Below, piece by piece: positions 1 through 11,018 of a stretch of 64,000 bases of DNA (its first letter is position 1; each line of letters opens with the position of its first letter). The stretch lies in the NCBI RefSeq assembly GCF_963675165.1, contig NC_087377.1, positions 9,503,122 to 9,567,121 of the forward strand, given 5' to 3'. The stretch comes from Halichondria panicea. Lineage: Eukaryota; Porifera; Demospongiae; Suberitida; Halichondriidae. The notes beneath the pieces are model-generated. The model had not been told where the DNA came from, searched no databases, and saw nothing but the letters and a program-made list of their open reading frames with translations. Made by a program: the position numbers and the translations under genes.

Positions 1-1579
1 CATTACAGGACAGGGTAGCATTTAGCCTCGATTCCAGGCCGCAAAGAGAAAGGCGGCCTGGTATACTTTGTATGCGCATGCGCGAAATAATTGACAACAA
101 TTTCATCATACAAATTGTAAAAAACGGACAAAGTTACAAAAAGGAAGAATACGTATGGCAATGTGACCACAATGGCAGCTTCAGAGACACTAGAATAATT
201 ATGCTGCAGCAGTGTTGCTTCTTCTAGCTCTGTTTATCAAAGAGACAGTTCAAGAAGGCCTCCCAGACAGTATAGAGCTGCCAGCTAGGAAGAGTGGTTA
301 ACTCTTTAATACATCAGTAGATCTTGAGTGAACATTAAACTTCCTGAGTGTCGAGTTAAACCCTAGTAATCATTAGCTTCTTTATCTTCATGCAGCAATG
401 ACTTCCTGTCAAACATAAAGGCAAGATTTAGTAGCAGAAGACTTGGCTGGTCCATATTACCACAGCCTCATCAGGGGACCCACAGGAACACATCATGCCT
501 TTCCTATAACATCTGTAGCCTTACAGTGTAGGGTGTCGTTAAGTAGAGACTTGGCTTGAAGCAATAAAGGGCGTAAGAACTCAGTCATCTTTGCACAATA
601 CTTCTATGTAACAGACTGTAACTTCAGAATACAAATAGTATACGGTTTATTTTACTGACAGTATCCACAAATACATGCACGGATTACCCCCTTTTTGGGG
701 TAATGTATGCGCATGCGCATACAAAGTATACCAGGCCGCCTTTCTCTTCGCGGCCTGGAATCGAGGCTATAGGTAGCAATGGAATGACACATGCAAGCTG
801 ATCAACACGTTGCCATGGAAAATTTCTTGAGTGGAGATAGCAACATCTTAGTGGCAACTTCAGTTGCTGAAGGACTAGACGTTCCTGCGTGAAATATATT
901 GTCATCCGATTTCAACATATCTCTAATGAAATTGCTACAGCCCAAATTCAGGGGCGAGCTCGGGCCAAAGAAAGTGAGCTGTCAAGTGATTCATCAATGC
1001 ATGAACATGAAGGAAATTCAGAATTCAGAGCGCCTCGAGCTTGTCAACAAAACAATTGGTTCCCAAAAGGCAAAATATACTCCATGAGAAGCTAAGAAAG
1101 CAACAGACACTCGTAATACGCCAAATGAAAACTTTTACGTCAGCAACGTCTGCAAAGTTGATCTGGTGATAGGGAACGAATCAAGTTGCGGTGCAGGAAG
1201 TGAAAAACAATAGCTTGCTTTGGTTCAGACATATATACAGCTGAAGGCTCATTCATCACACCACGTTGTTCCAGGTGAAGAAATAAAAGATAAACTGGTT
1301 AAGAAGCCACATCACAAGCCTGGCAAACTTGATGAATCTGTGATCAAGATCTACTGCAAAGCTTGTGATGCTGACTGGGGAATAATGTGCATTTGGCCAG
1401 TAGAAGGGTTTGTGTTTCCAGTCTTGAAATGTAAAGCTTTGTGTTCCAAAATGGAACCACAGGTCACAGTAGCTTGTTCCCTATTGCACAATGGTCCAAA
1501 GCCCCATTTGAGCCATTGCCACTTGACGTATGGATTGCTGAACATTTTCCGAGCCCCGATTCCGACACTGACTTTCTGA
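1..1579 (+). pseudogene. Decayed partial RIG-I-like receptor (helicase end plus C-terminal RNA-binding domain)
   Basis: Degenerate copy of the last third of the RLR that lies intact at 2631-5522, in the same orientation. Homology covers the first 20 bases of the window and resumes near 772, so the copy continues off the left edge and is split by an inserted element. It retains helicase motif V-like sequence (SVAEGLDVPA) and motif VI-like sequence (GRARA at about 950-965). The C-terminal zinc-domain tail follows, with CKAC, CIWP and FPVLKC at about 1350-1440. Lesions are clear: TGA at 890-892 replaces the Cys codon found in the intact gene, a frameshift follows at about 893-900, the region of the first CxxC pair is scrambled, and further stops lie before 1220. 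The C-terminal piece is readable from 1220 to 1579. No promoter or start is visible. I infer a tandem duplication followed by decay; the family assignment by similarity to the neighbouring gene is secure. Confidence 0.85.
21..771. mobile_element. 751-bp element with long terminal inverted repeats inserted in the RLR pseudogene
   Basis: Positions 23-87 and 704-769 are near-perfect inverted copies of each other. Each carries TAGCCTCGATTCCAGGCCGC, a short internal GGCC hairpin and a TGCGCATGCGC tract. The insertion is flanked by GGTAGCA at 14-20 and 772-778, a likely target duplication of 7-8 bp, and RLR homology continues on both sides. No coding capacity is seen between the arms, so this looks non-autonomous. 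Shorter relatives of the same end sequence recur throughout the window, for example near 7788, 10474, 13561, 14100, 16926, 19352 and 57774. Confidence 0.75.
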
Positions 1580-1750
1580 TTTAATACGTAGGCATTTAAC
1601 AGTTGCTATAGTGACAGACGATTAGTGTCTCGATCCTTTTGTTTAATAACTAGAATTTGCCTGAGTCAAGAAAATAAATCGTATTAGTGGTAGACTCTAA
1701 TATTGCACAGTTTGTGTGTTTTGTATATACATGTAATGAGATCCTTTTGT

Positions 1751-1802
1751 GTTCTGGGAATGGGAATGTGATATGCCGGGAAATTCCCTGGTGTTTATTC
1801 CA
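1751..1802 (+). promoter_or_regulatory. kB-containing upstream module, copy 1
   Basis: This module begins GTTCTGGGAAT and ends CCCTGGTGTTTATTC. It contains GGGAAATTCCC at 1778-1788, a perfect palindromic match to the NF-kB/Rel consensus. Two more copies of the module lie at 2347-2421 and 2457-2539, just upstream of the RLR gene. The sites are seen directly; their use by NF-kB is inferred. Confidence 0.6.
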
Positions 1803-1926
1803 TTAATTGGCACTGCACACACTGGAAAAAATATTGGAGTGTGTTGGGAGTATTATTATTTTTATTTTTATTTTTATTTGTTTAGACTCTATAATTTGTG
1901 TGTACATGTACCCGGGAATGTTCACT

Positions 1927-2148
1927 ACCGTATAGCGTGAAATTTTTGAGGGGCTTAATTTTTGCGGATTTCATGGGTTAGCAATCCTACACGAAAATTA
2001 AGTCCACGAAAATTGTTCTTTAATTAGTGCAAAGATTTAAAGGCGTGGCTTCCGGTAAGCAGCAATTCCTCGAACATTGTGCAACGAAATGCTTTTAGAG
2101 GCCATTCCACGAAATGTAAGTGCCTCAAAAATTTCGCGCTATTTGGCT
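1927..2148. mobile_element. MITE with terminal inverted repeats splitting the kB modules
   Basis: The left end reads CCGTATAGCGTGAAATTTTTGAGG and the right end CTCAAAAATTTCGCGCTATTTGG, imperfect inverted copies of each other. There is no coding capacity. It belongs to a group of elements whose ends resemble CGTATAGCGGG; others lie near 12210, 20645, 59510 and 63004. It separates kB module copy 1 from copies 2 and 3. Confidence 0.55.
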
Positions 2149-2346
2149 CGAGAGCCCTCAGAATAATTTATATGTTTGCGGTTGTAAATATTAAACCACA
2201 TCCACCAAGCTAGAGCTTTGCATGTGAAATACCGGTGCGTGGGAGTTTCTCCCAGTTTTAATTTTTGCTTTAACTGCTCTGCCCTCAGATTTCACATATA
2301 CGGTTAATACGATGTAGATCTTAAGATCTTAATTATTAAATTTTGT

Positions 2347-2421
2347 GTTCTGGGAATCAGGAGTGTGCCCACATGATAATTTTGTCAATACAAAATAATG
2401 GAAATTCCCTGGTGTTTATTC
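2347..2421 (+). promoter_or_regulatory. kB-containing upstream module, copy 2
   Basis: Starts GTTCTGGGAATCAGGA and ends CCCTGGTGTTTATTC, matching the 1751 copy. It contains GGAAATTCCC at 2400-2409, whose reverse complement GGGAATTTCC fits the Rel consensus GGGRNWYYCC. Confidence 0.6.
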
Positions 2422-2456
2422 TATGTACATACATGTATACTACATGTACAATATAG

Positions 2457-2539
2457 TTCTGGGAATCAGGAATGCCTGTCAACAGGAGAACATTATAACA
2501 ATGGAATGATGTAAATGGGGATATTCCCAGGTGTTTTAT
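2457..2539 (+). promoter_or_regulatory. kB-containing upstream module, copy 3
   Basis: Starts with the same GTTCTGGGAATCAGGA and ends CCAGGTGTTTTATC. It contains GGGGATATTCCC at 2517-2528, which includes the decamer GGGATATTCC fitting the Rel consensus. The site ends 41 bp upstream of the TATA box of the RLR gene. Confidence 0.65.
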
Positions 2540-2568
2540 CAATTATTGCTTGCTCATGTTGCTGAAGC

Positions 2569-2576
2569 TATATAAA
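2569..2576 (+). promoter_or_regulatory. TATA box of the RLR gene
   Basis: TATATAAA stands 55 bp upstream of the ATG at 2631. That spacing would put transcription start near 2600 and give a 5' leader of about 30 nt. Together with the kB site 41 bp upstream it forms a compact inducible-looking promoter. Confidence 0.6.
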
Positions 2577-2630
2577 CACTACCCTTGACTGTGACTTTCA
2601 TAGGCAAAGAAACAAGATAAACTCAGCAGT

Positions 2631-5522
2631 ATGGGTGAGTGCATGTTCTTAAAAACAATCTGTGTGTGATGTAAGAATTTTTATGTCACAAGTATAGATC
2701 TAATAGTAAATTCTTGATCTAGAAATTATCCAGATATTTTTACCTATAGCAATGTCAATGTTTTGCAGCTCAGAAACCTAAGAGAAAAGACATCACTAAG
2801 TATGTCAAACCTCACGCTACTCACAAATGGCATGACCTGGGGCTGGAACTGAATGTTGGAGATGAGGATGGTATTGCTCTTGATGAAATCCGAGAAAAGT
2901 ATCGAGCCGACAAAGGAGATTGCTTTGACTGTATGATAGGCAAGTGGTTTAAGGAGGCTGACCCTTCTCAACTAACCTGGCAAACGCTCATTGATTGTAT
3001 GAGCTCAAATGGTCTTCAACTGGACGAAGCAGTGAAAGCTATACATGAGAACGTCTTTGGAGGTATTAAAATTAACCAACTTCGTTTTTATTGCAGCCAC
3101 ACCCTAGCCTCAATTCTAGCCCACTGGAAAATAACCGGCATCACTAATGTTGACACAATAATGTTGACATAAGTAATAGTTATACAGAATCTATTTTGTA
3201 TACTGTGCAGCTACTGTTTCACTGGCTGGAAGAAAATCTGGTAGTGAAGCTCAAGATACTTCCACAACTGAAGGCCCATCTTGCATTTCCCACGCCGACG
3301 ACTTACAACATAAACCACAAGAAACAATCTACAATGTACAATCGGCTGAAGTTGCTTCCACAACAACTACAATTGCCACTGAACAATTGTACTGCGATGG
3401 CGATGCGAGTGAAGTACGACCCAAACCACGAGGTGGTACAAATGATCTTCCAATTGCCGTGGACGGGCCTCCTCTTCCTGACGAAACCCCCACTGAATCC
3501 CTACAACCTATTGATTACACCTTAGTTCTTGATAAAGGAAAATCTATTCGAGGCTATCAAACAGAGTTAGCTCAGCCTGGTATTGAAGGGAAAAATTATA
3601 TTGTTGTGGCCCCCACTGGAAGTGGAAAAACGCTTGTGGCTGCTCTTGTGATTTCACACCATCTTCAAACTGGAAAAGAGAAAGACGAGATGAGGAAAGT
3701 TGTCTTTATTGTAGAGAAGAGGCCACTTGCCCAGCAGCAAACCAAAGAGCTGCAAAGATTCATCCCGGCTGCGCAAGTGTCTTGTTGTATTGGGGACGAT
3801 ACAAACAACTCTATCAAAACTTCAATTGACAGCCATCACATCATTGTGTGTACTGCAGGCAAGCTTCTTGATGAGCAGAAGTGTGGAAGAATTTCACTGT
3901 CTGACTTTAGTCTCGTTGTTTTTGATGAATGTCATCATACTCGAAAAAATTCTCCATATGCAGGACTCATGATTCGATACATACAGATGAAATCAGAAAA
4001 GGCAACTTTGCCACAAGTCATGGGCTTGACAGCATCACCAGGAGCTGGAGATAATCCTACTCTTGAAAAGACAGTCACCATTGACCACTTAGTCAAACTC
4101 TGTGCACTCATGGATGCCACAAATGGTATCAAAATGGTTCGAACAAACAAAAGAGAGCTGGAAGAACACACTAATAAGCCCAACTACAATGTAGAGAATT
4201 CCAAAGAAAGAGAATCAAATGAGCCATTCATTGTCAACGTTATGGCACTCATGCAAGAACTTGAGAGGAAGGTTAGTTTTACATGCCCGTTCAATCGGTG
4301 GAGCCAAAAGTACGAAACGCAAGTTCAACAAAAAAAGTTGGCTCTAGAAGGAAGTACTAATCCCACATCTCGAAATTTTATTCGAATTTATGACCTTCTA
4401 CGCTGTCTCTACCGAGCATTAGAGGTTTACATGGATTTACAGTACGAAGATGCTATGAGTGTTTTATATGACTCAAGTATACGCAAACTTAAAGTGGCAA
4501 ATGAGTTCGAGGTGAAATTACGTACCAGCCTTAATAGCCTTTTAGTAGAATTGAAGGGCATTGCTCGAGTGGAAAATCCTCAACTCTTGAAAGTCAAGAG
4601 TACTCTTGAAGAACAGTTTGTGACAGATCCCCAATCCAAGGTGATGTTATTTGTGAGAACCAAAAAACATGCATCCTCCATCTTCAACTGGGTAAAGTCT
4701 TTACCCACTGCTGAGCAGCTTGGAATCCACCCTCGCATGGTTGTTGGACAGGAAGCTGGAATTACTGGGGACGGAATGACTCAAGCCGAACAGGAAAACT
4801 CTTTCCAATCATTTCGTGATGGGATTAGCAATCTTCTAGTGGTGACTTCAATTGCGGAAGAGGGAATTGATATTCCAGCCTGTAATCTTGTCATACGATA
4901 CAAACATGTCTCTAATGAAATTGCCAAAGCTCAAACTCTCGGACGGGCACGAGCAACTGGAAAGAGTGAAGGTTACACCATCTTGTCCTCTCCCAGCAAG
5001 CAAAACCAAGAAGTAATGAATGGAGAGCTGTTGGCGCTTGTCGATACCATTCTTCTAGATGCTCACTTTCCAACAGGCCGCATATTGCGAAAGAAGATCG
5101 AAAAGGAGCAAGAAATGTTTCTGAAGAAAGAAGAGTGTGACAGAGCAATGGCAAATGAGAAAAAGTCTACTTACAAAGTTGAAGACGTACATCTACTATG
5201 TAGTACCTGCAAAACACCTGCTTGTTGTGCTGCTGATATTCGAGTACTCCATGGGAATTGTTATGTGGTTCCTAGTGAAGAATTTCAGGGTAAGATTAAC
5301 AAGATCAAGCATCCAAAGCCACTGTACAAGCTGGCTATGAACAAAACACACAAGATCCTTTGCAAGACATGTGGTCATTCATGGGGAAACAGTTGCATTT
5401 GGCCACAATCTGGGTACCAGTTCCCAGTGCTTAGCTGCAAGAGCTTTACTTTTGTTGAGAAAGGGAACCCGATAATTGTTAAAAAATGGTCTGCCGCTCC
5501 ATTTGATATCCAGACATATTAA
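2631..5522 (+). CDS. RIG-I-like receptor with N-terminal death-fold domain, DExD/H helicase and C-terminal RNA-binding domain
   Basis: Cytosolic viral-RNA sensor family (RIG-I, MDA5, LGP2). Three exons join in frame with GT/AG borders: 2631-2634, 2769-3062 and 3211-5522, giving 869 residues. Residues about 10-95 resemble a Death domain (KWHDLG, a conserved Cys, LTWQTLI), not the tandem CARDs of vertebrate RIG-I and MDA5. A Ser/Thr-rich linker follows. The helicase core shows RGYQ, Walker A PTGSGKT (234-240), DECH (338-341), GLTASPG, the RLR-type helical insert and motif VI QTLGRARA (674-681). The C-terminal domain has CxxC pairs at 763/766 and 817/820, the zinc-binding spacing of RIG-I/LGP2. 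All key residues are present, so it is probably functional. Intron 2 holds a MITE fragment. GTGAGT near 5533 and TTTAG near 5598 could bound a 3'-UTR intron; a polyadenylation signal lies at 5682. The upstream pseudogene is a decayed relative. Family confident; death domain by eye. Confidence 0.93.
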
Positions 5523-5681
5523 TGTGCGAACTGTGAGTCAATTATAATAACTATTTACATGTACAATCTTCATTAATTTTTTATTCTTTGTTTTTAGAGT
5601 GACCGTATACAGGCATCCAGTCTAGAGAGTAGCTTAAATTACTGTGATTGAACAATTTCTACTGGTACCATTGTGTATGTG

Positions 5682-5687
5682 AATAAA
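5682..5687 (+). terminator. Polyadenylation signal of the RLR gene
   Basis: AATAAA 160 bp after the RLR stop codon, followed by AT-rich sequence. It is the first canonical signal downstream of the gene. Confidence 0.55.
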
Positions 5688-5699
5688 CATGGCAACATA

Positions 5700-6514
5700 A
5701 TTATATATGGTGATGTTATTATAGAGAGAAAAGACCAAAAATTAATGGTTTCCGGCTAAGGTCTGGGACTTTGTCATAACATCTATAGATATTGTTTGGC
5801 TAGGCCAGTTTCGATGTTGCTTACATATCTATACACACCATAAAAAATTCAATTATGATTTTCCAGTGGCACACAAATCAATAATTCTACATGTAGTTTT
5901 TAGAGTGCATGGCTCTTAGCAATTGTTTTGCTCCAAGAGGCTATCATCATAATAATTTATTATAGCCTCGATCGATTTAAGGCCACGTTACAATTTCTTT
6001 TCTAAGCGGCAGCAATAAATATTTCCAGAATTTACTTGGCGCTCAATTAGAGTAAAATAACAATTATTTTGACGCTAACGGCTTCCATTATTTGGGTGTA
6101 GGTGGCGCTATATCTGTCATTAGAAGAAAATTAATAATTATGCATAATTATATTCTCTTATAACTGGCAGCCCCGTAGGTGAAAGAATAATTATAAGCTA
6201 CGACATTATTCAAAAGTATTTCCCCAAAAATTGTTACACATGTATTTTATGGAAAATCCCGAAAACCGCATGGTGTGATCAGAAACGCAATATCTCTTTT
6301 TGGACAAAACTAATGGTGTATTCAAAAGTGACACAAATTATTTTTTTGACCTTTAGCCGTTTGATCTTCTTCAAATCTCTCCCTAACCGAAACGGCACTT
6401 AAAACTATCCCTGCGGAGGATGCGTTGTAATGAGGTAATTCGATTTCTGCCAGAGTATAGACATCATGTTAGAGTCAAAACAGTTGCATGAGGTCAAAAT
6501 TATGTATCGCTATA
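5700..6514. other. Intergenic, MITE fragments only
   Basis: No gene is seen. Around 5960-6150 lie fragments of the GGCGCT/TAATTACAGCGCC MITE family and of the element that begins with CCTCGAT. The remainder is AT-rich unique-looking sequence. Confidence 0.5.
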
Positions 6515-7033
6515 GTGTATATACTGTAACAATGTTTTCTGACTCGTAAGTTTTCTAGTTTCTGCATGGTCTGTCTTTCAAGTTTCAACACCAAGATAAT
6601 AATAATTTTATTTTCTTATAAAAGCAGTGCTATTATAGCACACTGTCTGCTAGAAGGAATTAGTTAAATGAGACAATGTTGCACTGAACATGCCATTGAA
6701 GAGAGTGCTTCTGTGTAGTCCAGGGCATAATGAAATGACATCTAATGTATTTTGCAGTGACATTGATTATAAGCTCTCAGTGTAGCTCAGACTAGTATAG
6801 CAGTAAATCACACATCATCAGAAAATACGAAGGGGGTGTATTTTCGGGTAGGTACGGTAATTTTATATTAAATAAGATACGTGAATATACACTGTAAAAA
6901 TTGATACATGATATCACACAATTTATGCATGGTTACTACACTGTAAAATTGGAGTGCGTTAATTTCACACACTATATGTATAATTTATATGTACATAATT
7001 ACAAGAACCGTACAGGGCAGATCGTTGAATACA

Positions 7034-7397
7034 CAGTAGACTCTTGTTAATCCGGTCACCCTTGAGACAGTGCAGTTTGGCTGCAGTAGTGAGGTGGCTG
7101 CATTTCAGAAAATAGCCGCAGCTAAAAAACAGTCCTGCCTCGAATAATTTTGCATTTCTCTCTCTCTCTCAATTAAGTTTTCCAAACCACACCCAAAACG
7201 TCATATCCGGCCGTAAAATAAACGCATAAAATTAAAAACAGTTTGGGGCAGCCAGAACTGACCATTATACGGAATAGCGAGTGGCCGCATTTCAGGGCAA
7301 GTTTTGCAGTAAATGATCAAACTGGCAAACGAAACGACCATAATTTTTATATTGAGGTGAACGTACTTCAAAGAGTCAGATTAGCGAAAGTCTACTG
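7034..7397. mobile_element. 364-bp MITE, Tc1/mariner-pogo type ends
   Basis: Starts CAGTAGACTC and ends with the inverted GTCTACTG, with TA just beyond the right end. Internal blocks repeat GTGGCTGCATTTCAG-like sequence. Related copies are at 17970-18345, 56240-56518 and 37874-38213. Assignment to the TA-target superfamily rests on the ends only. Confidence 0.55.
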
Positions 7398-8814
7398 TAC
7401 AACATAATAGTTCTACAATAATTATAATTATTTAACAATTATACTTGTCGATTTACCACTAGACACAATTATTTTGATAACAAGAATATAAGGCAGTTTT
7501 AAGTTACTCTTATGAGTAAGACACCCAGCCAGCTGTGCTGCGACTGCATATAGATGAATTATGTCTGAGCAGTTTAATAGACATGTTTCGATGCTGCTAT
7601 GGGGATACAACACACAAACGGGGCTGGGGGCATAGATATATAAACACACGGCGGGCCTGGTGGAGTCCACTAGCTTGATACATCCATAAAATTAACGCTG
7701 TGACTATTCTTACGGCACTGTAAAGGCTGCTTACCTTGCTATATTTACGGCATAGTGAACTTTCACCTCTGGCTCTGGCAACTTCCTAGCCTCGATTCAA
7801 GGCCGGCCTGGGATAGAGGCTAGCAACTTCCTGTAGCAAGTTACCCGGGTATCTCTTTCCTTGGCAATCTGTTGTAGAAATTACAACAACGGTAACGAAT
7901 CGTTATGATGAATTAGATGAAGTTGTATGTGAGCTCCTCCCTGACAAACAAACTGTAGTCTAGGTAACTGCCTTATCAGTCAAGTAGGCTAAAAATCTGT
8001 GTCCTTTGATGTAAGCTTTGATGTCTCTTTGTGCATATGTAGTTAAAAAAAAAAAAAAAGAAACCTTTGACTAGCTAGGAAGAGTAGCAGCAGTAGTAGT
8101 AGTAGTAGGAAGAGTAGCAGTAGTAGTAGCAGTGCAAGCAGGACTAGACTAGATTAAAAAGTTGGTGGAAGGAATAACTGACCGTTTGGACGTCACCTGG
8201 CTGCCAGACTTTCATCTGGACTCTTCCCCCTGAGTAGCTGGCCTTTCTCTAAGCCACAAAACTGAGCAAGAAGCTGAAGAAGCAGCTAGACAGAGACATG
8301 TACCTAGCCTTGAGAATTGGGAGGCGTGGCTCAACTAGTTAGCCCAGCCCAGAGGAATTGTTACCGTGGGTACTGAACAACCGTAGAAGTAGGGCTACCC
8401 CTGGCTTTACTGAATTAACTAGCTGTGCCTGCTGTCTAGTTGGACCAGATTTAGCTAGATAATGGGGTAGAGAATAGTTGAGCGGTGCTGTGTGTAGCTT
8501 GAACTGTACTGGCTGGCAAGAATCTAGTAAGCACCCTATGCACTGATAACTCGTCAGAATGGAGGGTATGTTCTAGGGATCTGGACAGCTGTACATCCAA
8601 AGGAGCCAGGGAGTGCCAATCATCTTCTCCCAGTCTCTGACACGCTAAACAAAACGAGCTAGAACTGGGAGTCCCAGCTAGAATTGCTAGCCAGATCTAG
8701 ACTAATAGAATGACATGGAGGCGTGGTGAGGCCGGATCCACACTAATTAATTGACCTAAAGACGCTCCTGTTCCAGACTTTCACGAATGGTAAGGAAAGG
8801 GGTATATAATCAAT

Positions 8815-9039
8815 ATGGCGCTAGACTTGCTCCATCTACAGAATGGCCAGGAGTTCTGCTCTTTCGAGGAACTGGCCGAAACTATTAAGAAGTGGGAAGA
8901 GGTTAATTTTGTTACTCTTTACACAAGAAGCTCTAGGAGTATTGAAGCAGCTAGAAGAAGGGCTCCAAAGAGAACTTTTCTCGACAAACTGAAGTATTCA
9001 GAAATTAATTATGCATGTGTACATGGAGGCAGAGTATGA
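8815..9039 (+). pseudogene. MULE-encoded N-terminal domain fragment (FAR1/FLYWCH-like)
   Basis: The reading frame starts ATG at 8815 and runs 74 residues to a TGA. The sequence LYTRSSRSIEAARRRAPKRT and the ending YACVHGG match, from memory of the family, the DNA-binding N-terminal region seen in animal MULE/ZSWIM3-like proteins. Reading stops just where the family normally continues into the second zinc-binding half and then the transposase, so the gene is truncated. A possible splice donor follows near 9120, leading to the next exon at 9182. Confidence 0.6.
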
Positions 9040-9181
9040 GGAATCTCTCTGTGCTGAAAGGTGGACGCAAAAACATTTTACGAGTCATCATCGGGCATCC
9101 TGACAGATAAAGACACAGTTGGTACGTTTTTCGTTGTTGTAATGTGTGTTGCATCACCCACACTCACCATGTATAATTATA

Positions 9182-9849
9182 GATCTATTACAGAAAGCAC
9201 CTGATTCTCGCCAGCCATTGTCTACCATTCAAGATAATACTTTTGCGATAAAAATGCCGCCTGCAATCAAGAAACGAGGTCAACCAAAAGGTGCTGGACT
9301 AACAGTGATTGGCCTTCCTAAAAAGAAGGGAAAAGCTTCTTCCAAACCAAAGGCATTTGTACTAAAATCAGAATGGGAGAAGACAAAAGGTGTGTACTTC
9401 CTTTATTCCAGATTCTGTGTTATTTATACAGTCTTCCCTTCTCCTTCTGTAGTTATGCTCAACTGGTTTGTCGATGAAGAAGTCACTGAACGAGCAGTGA
9501 GAGGTGGGGACCTTATTGAAGAACATGAAGTGGAATGTTGTCCGGAGAAAATACCCAGAAAGTGCTTTGATGACAATGTTTGCATTGCTCGAATAAAAAA
9601 TACTTCACTTTTGACGGCTGGAGTTTACTTCAAAATAGCATAGATACTTTGCTTGTTCATGGGAATTGGACTTGCTCAATATGCTGCATTGATTTATCTA
9701 CAAGTGAAAGCATTGATTGTGATAGTTGTCTTGGATGGTTTCACTTGAAGTGTGTTGGATTGAAGAACGCTCCTAAAGCAAGCACTGGTTTTGTAGATCC
9801 TGTCATATTTAATTTTTATGTGTACTGCTTATTAACTCATCTATTATAG
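9182..9849 (+). pseudogene. MULE-encoded C-terminal region with PHD finger
   Basis: An exon from the AG at 9180-9181 reads a basic segment (KKRGQPKGAGLTVIGLPKKK). A 61-bp intron with GTGTGT and TTCTGTAG borders lies at 9391-9451. The next exon reads LNWFVDEEVTERAV and EKIPRKCFDDNV. A one-base loss in the A run at 9593-9599 breaks the frame. In the other frame it continues with a partial PHD finger: CSIC, CDSC and WFHLKC near 9670-9760. The usual final Cys pair of the PHD is missing before the right inverted repeat. In intact family members this part follows the transposase and is thought to read chromatin. Confidence 0.6.
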
Positions 9850-10360
9850 CGCATGCGCATAAATTATTATTATGGTCAGAGGTGAAAGTTCACCATGCCG
9901 TAAGAATAGCAAGGTAAGCAGCCTTTACAGTGCCGTAAGAATAGTCACAGCGTAAAATTAACAAACAGGGACTTGTGAATTTGGGTGATTGCATATAGCC
10001 TATACCATGTTCTACTGAATAGACCTAAAAACTGGTTAACCTTTAGTAGATCCTGCTATTGCTTGGGATCAGAACAGTCTACTGGCAGTCTGAGCTGTGA
10101 GAGTCGAGTCCAGTGGCGGATCCAGGAATGTTGAGAGGGAGGTTCCAAAACAGTTAAAAAAAAAAGAAAAGGTCACTTTTCCTAAGCAATGACATGCGCA
10201 TTAGAGAGCCCTGCCCACATATCAATTATGACTAATATAGTAACTACAGATCACGCTAAGTTGCTAGCTTTGTAACGTAAGTTGATCTCCAGTGTTTCTT
10301 GGGGGTTCCATGGAACCCATGGAACCTGTCTGGATCCGCCACTGGAGTCCCAGAGAAGAA

Positions 10361-10392
10361 GACTGCATTTGTGTGTGTGCGCGCGCACATGG
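10361..10392. repeat. Alternating purine-pyrimidine tract
   Basis: GTGTGTGTGCGCGCGCAC-type alternation, able in principle to adopt Z-DNA. It recurs at the same place in the other module copies (about 18978-19003 and 57380-57400). Confidence 0.5.
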
Positions 10393-10654
10393 CCAGGGAG
10401 CTGGCTCTGGATCACATGATCAATTTTTCTGCAATGCAGTTTGCAGCTGCTCTTTTGAGATCAAGTCCAAGTCTAGCCTCGATCCCAGGCCGCTCTTGGC
10501 CTTGTGAAGGAGGCTAGTCCAAGTCCTTAGAAAATTCTTCAGATCGCGCAGTCCTTTACACTTTGAGTTCCAAAGGAGAGCAGAAGTCTCAAGTCATTAG
10601 CACCAAAAGTAAGAGAGAACTACCGTAGACGTCTATATAGCAGGAAATTTTGCA

Positions 10655-10930
10655 TACTTATTCGATTTAAAGCGATCCTCCAATATGCATGGCCAATGGC
10701 CAAATATGTGACACCCTCAATTTTCTGACCTCTAAAAGTAGCGTGCTGCGTTGACAATTATTTTTTATGTTGTGTCTTAATCAAGAAAAGTAGAGTAACC
10801 TCCAATTAGATGCAACCCTCTAAATATGCGACACCAGGACTTCAACATAATTTTTAAACCCGGCTCCTAAAGAAACGACCTTTATGGCTTTGTAATTTTT
10901 TAAAGTGTCGCCTTAAATCGAATAAGTACG
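10655..10930. mobile_element. MITE with ATTCGATTTAA / TTAAATCGAAT ends
   Basis: Left end ACTTATTCGATTTAAAGCG and right end CGCCTTAAATCGAATAAGTACGG are inverted copies. Related copies follow at about 14250-14375, 19205-19545, 21600-21725 and 57630-57965. Confidence 0.5.
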
Positions 10931-11018
10931 GTACCGCGAAAATTAAAACTGGTCCACGTACCAATACGTTTACACATGAAAACTTGTTGGTGGGCGTGTG
11001 TGACATTGAAACGTGAAA

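Larger units (their letters stand above)
7696..9952 (+). mobile_element. Mutator-like element (MULE), internally deleted, 9-bp target duplication
   Basis: Terminal inverted repeats at 7696-7771 and 9877-9952 pair over 76 bp with about three mismatches. The flanks are an exact 9-bp duplication, TAAAATTAA at 7687-7695 and 9953-9961, the size typical of MULEs. The insertion falls inside the long repeat module; the uninterrupted counterpart is at about 18825 in copy B. Coding pieces at 8815-9039 and 9182-9849 resemble the N-terminal zinc-binding and C-terminal PHD regions of animal MULE proteins related to ZSWIM3. The transposase core and SWIM region are absent, so it could move only with help in trans. 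AGT/AGC-rich simple repeats lie at 8086-8135. Confidence 0.85.
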
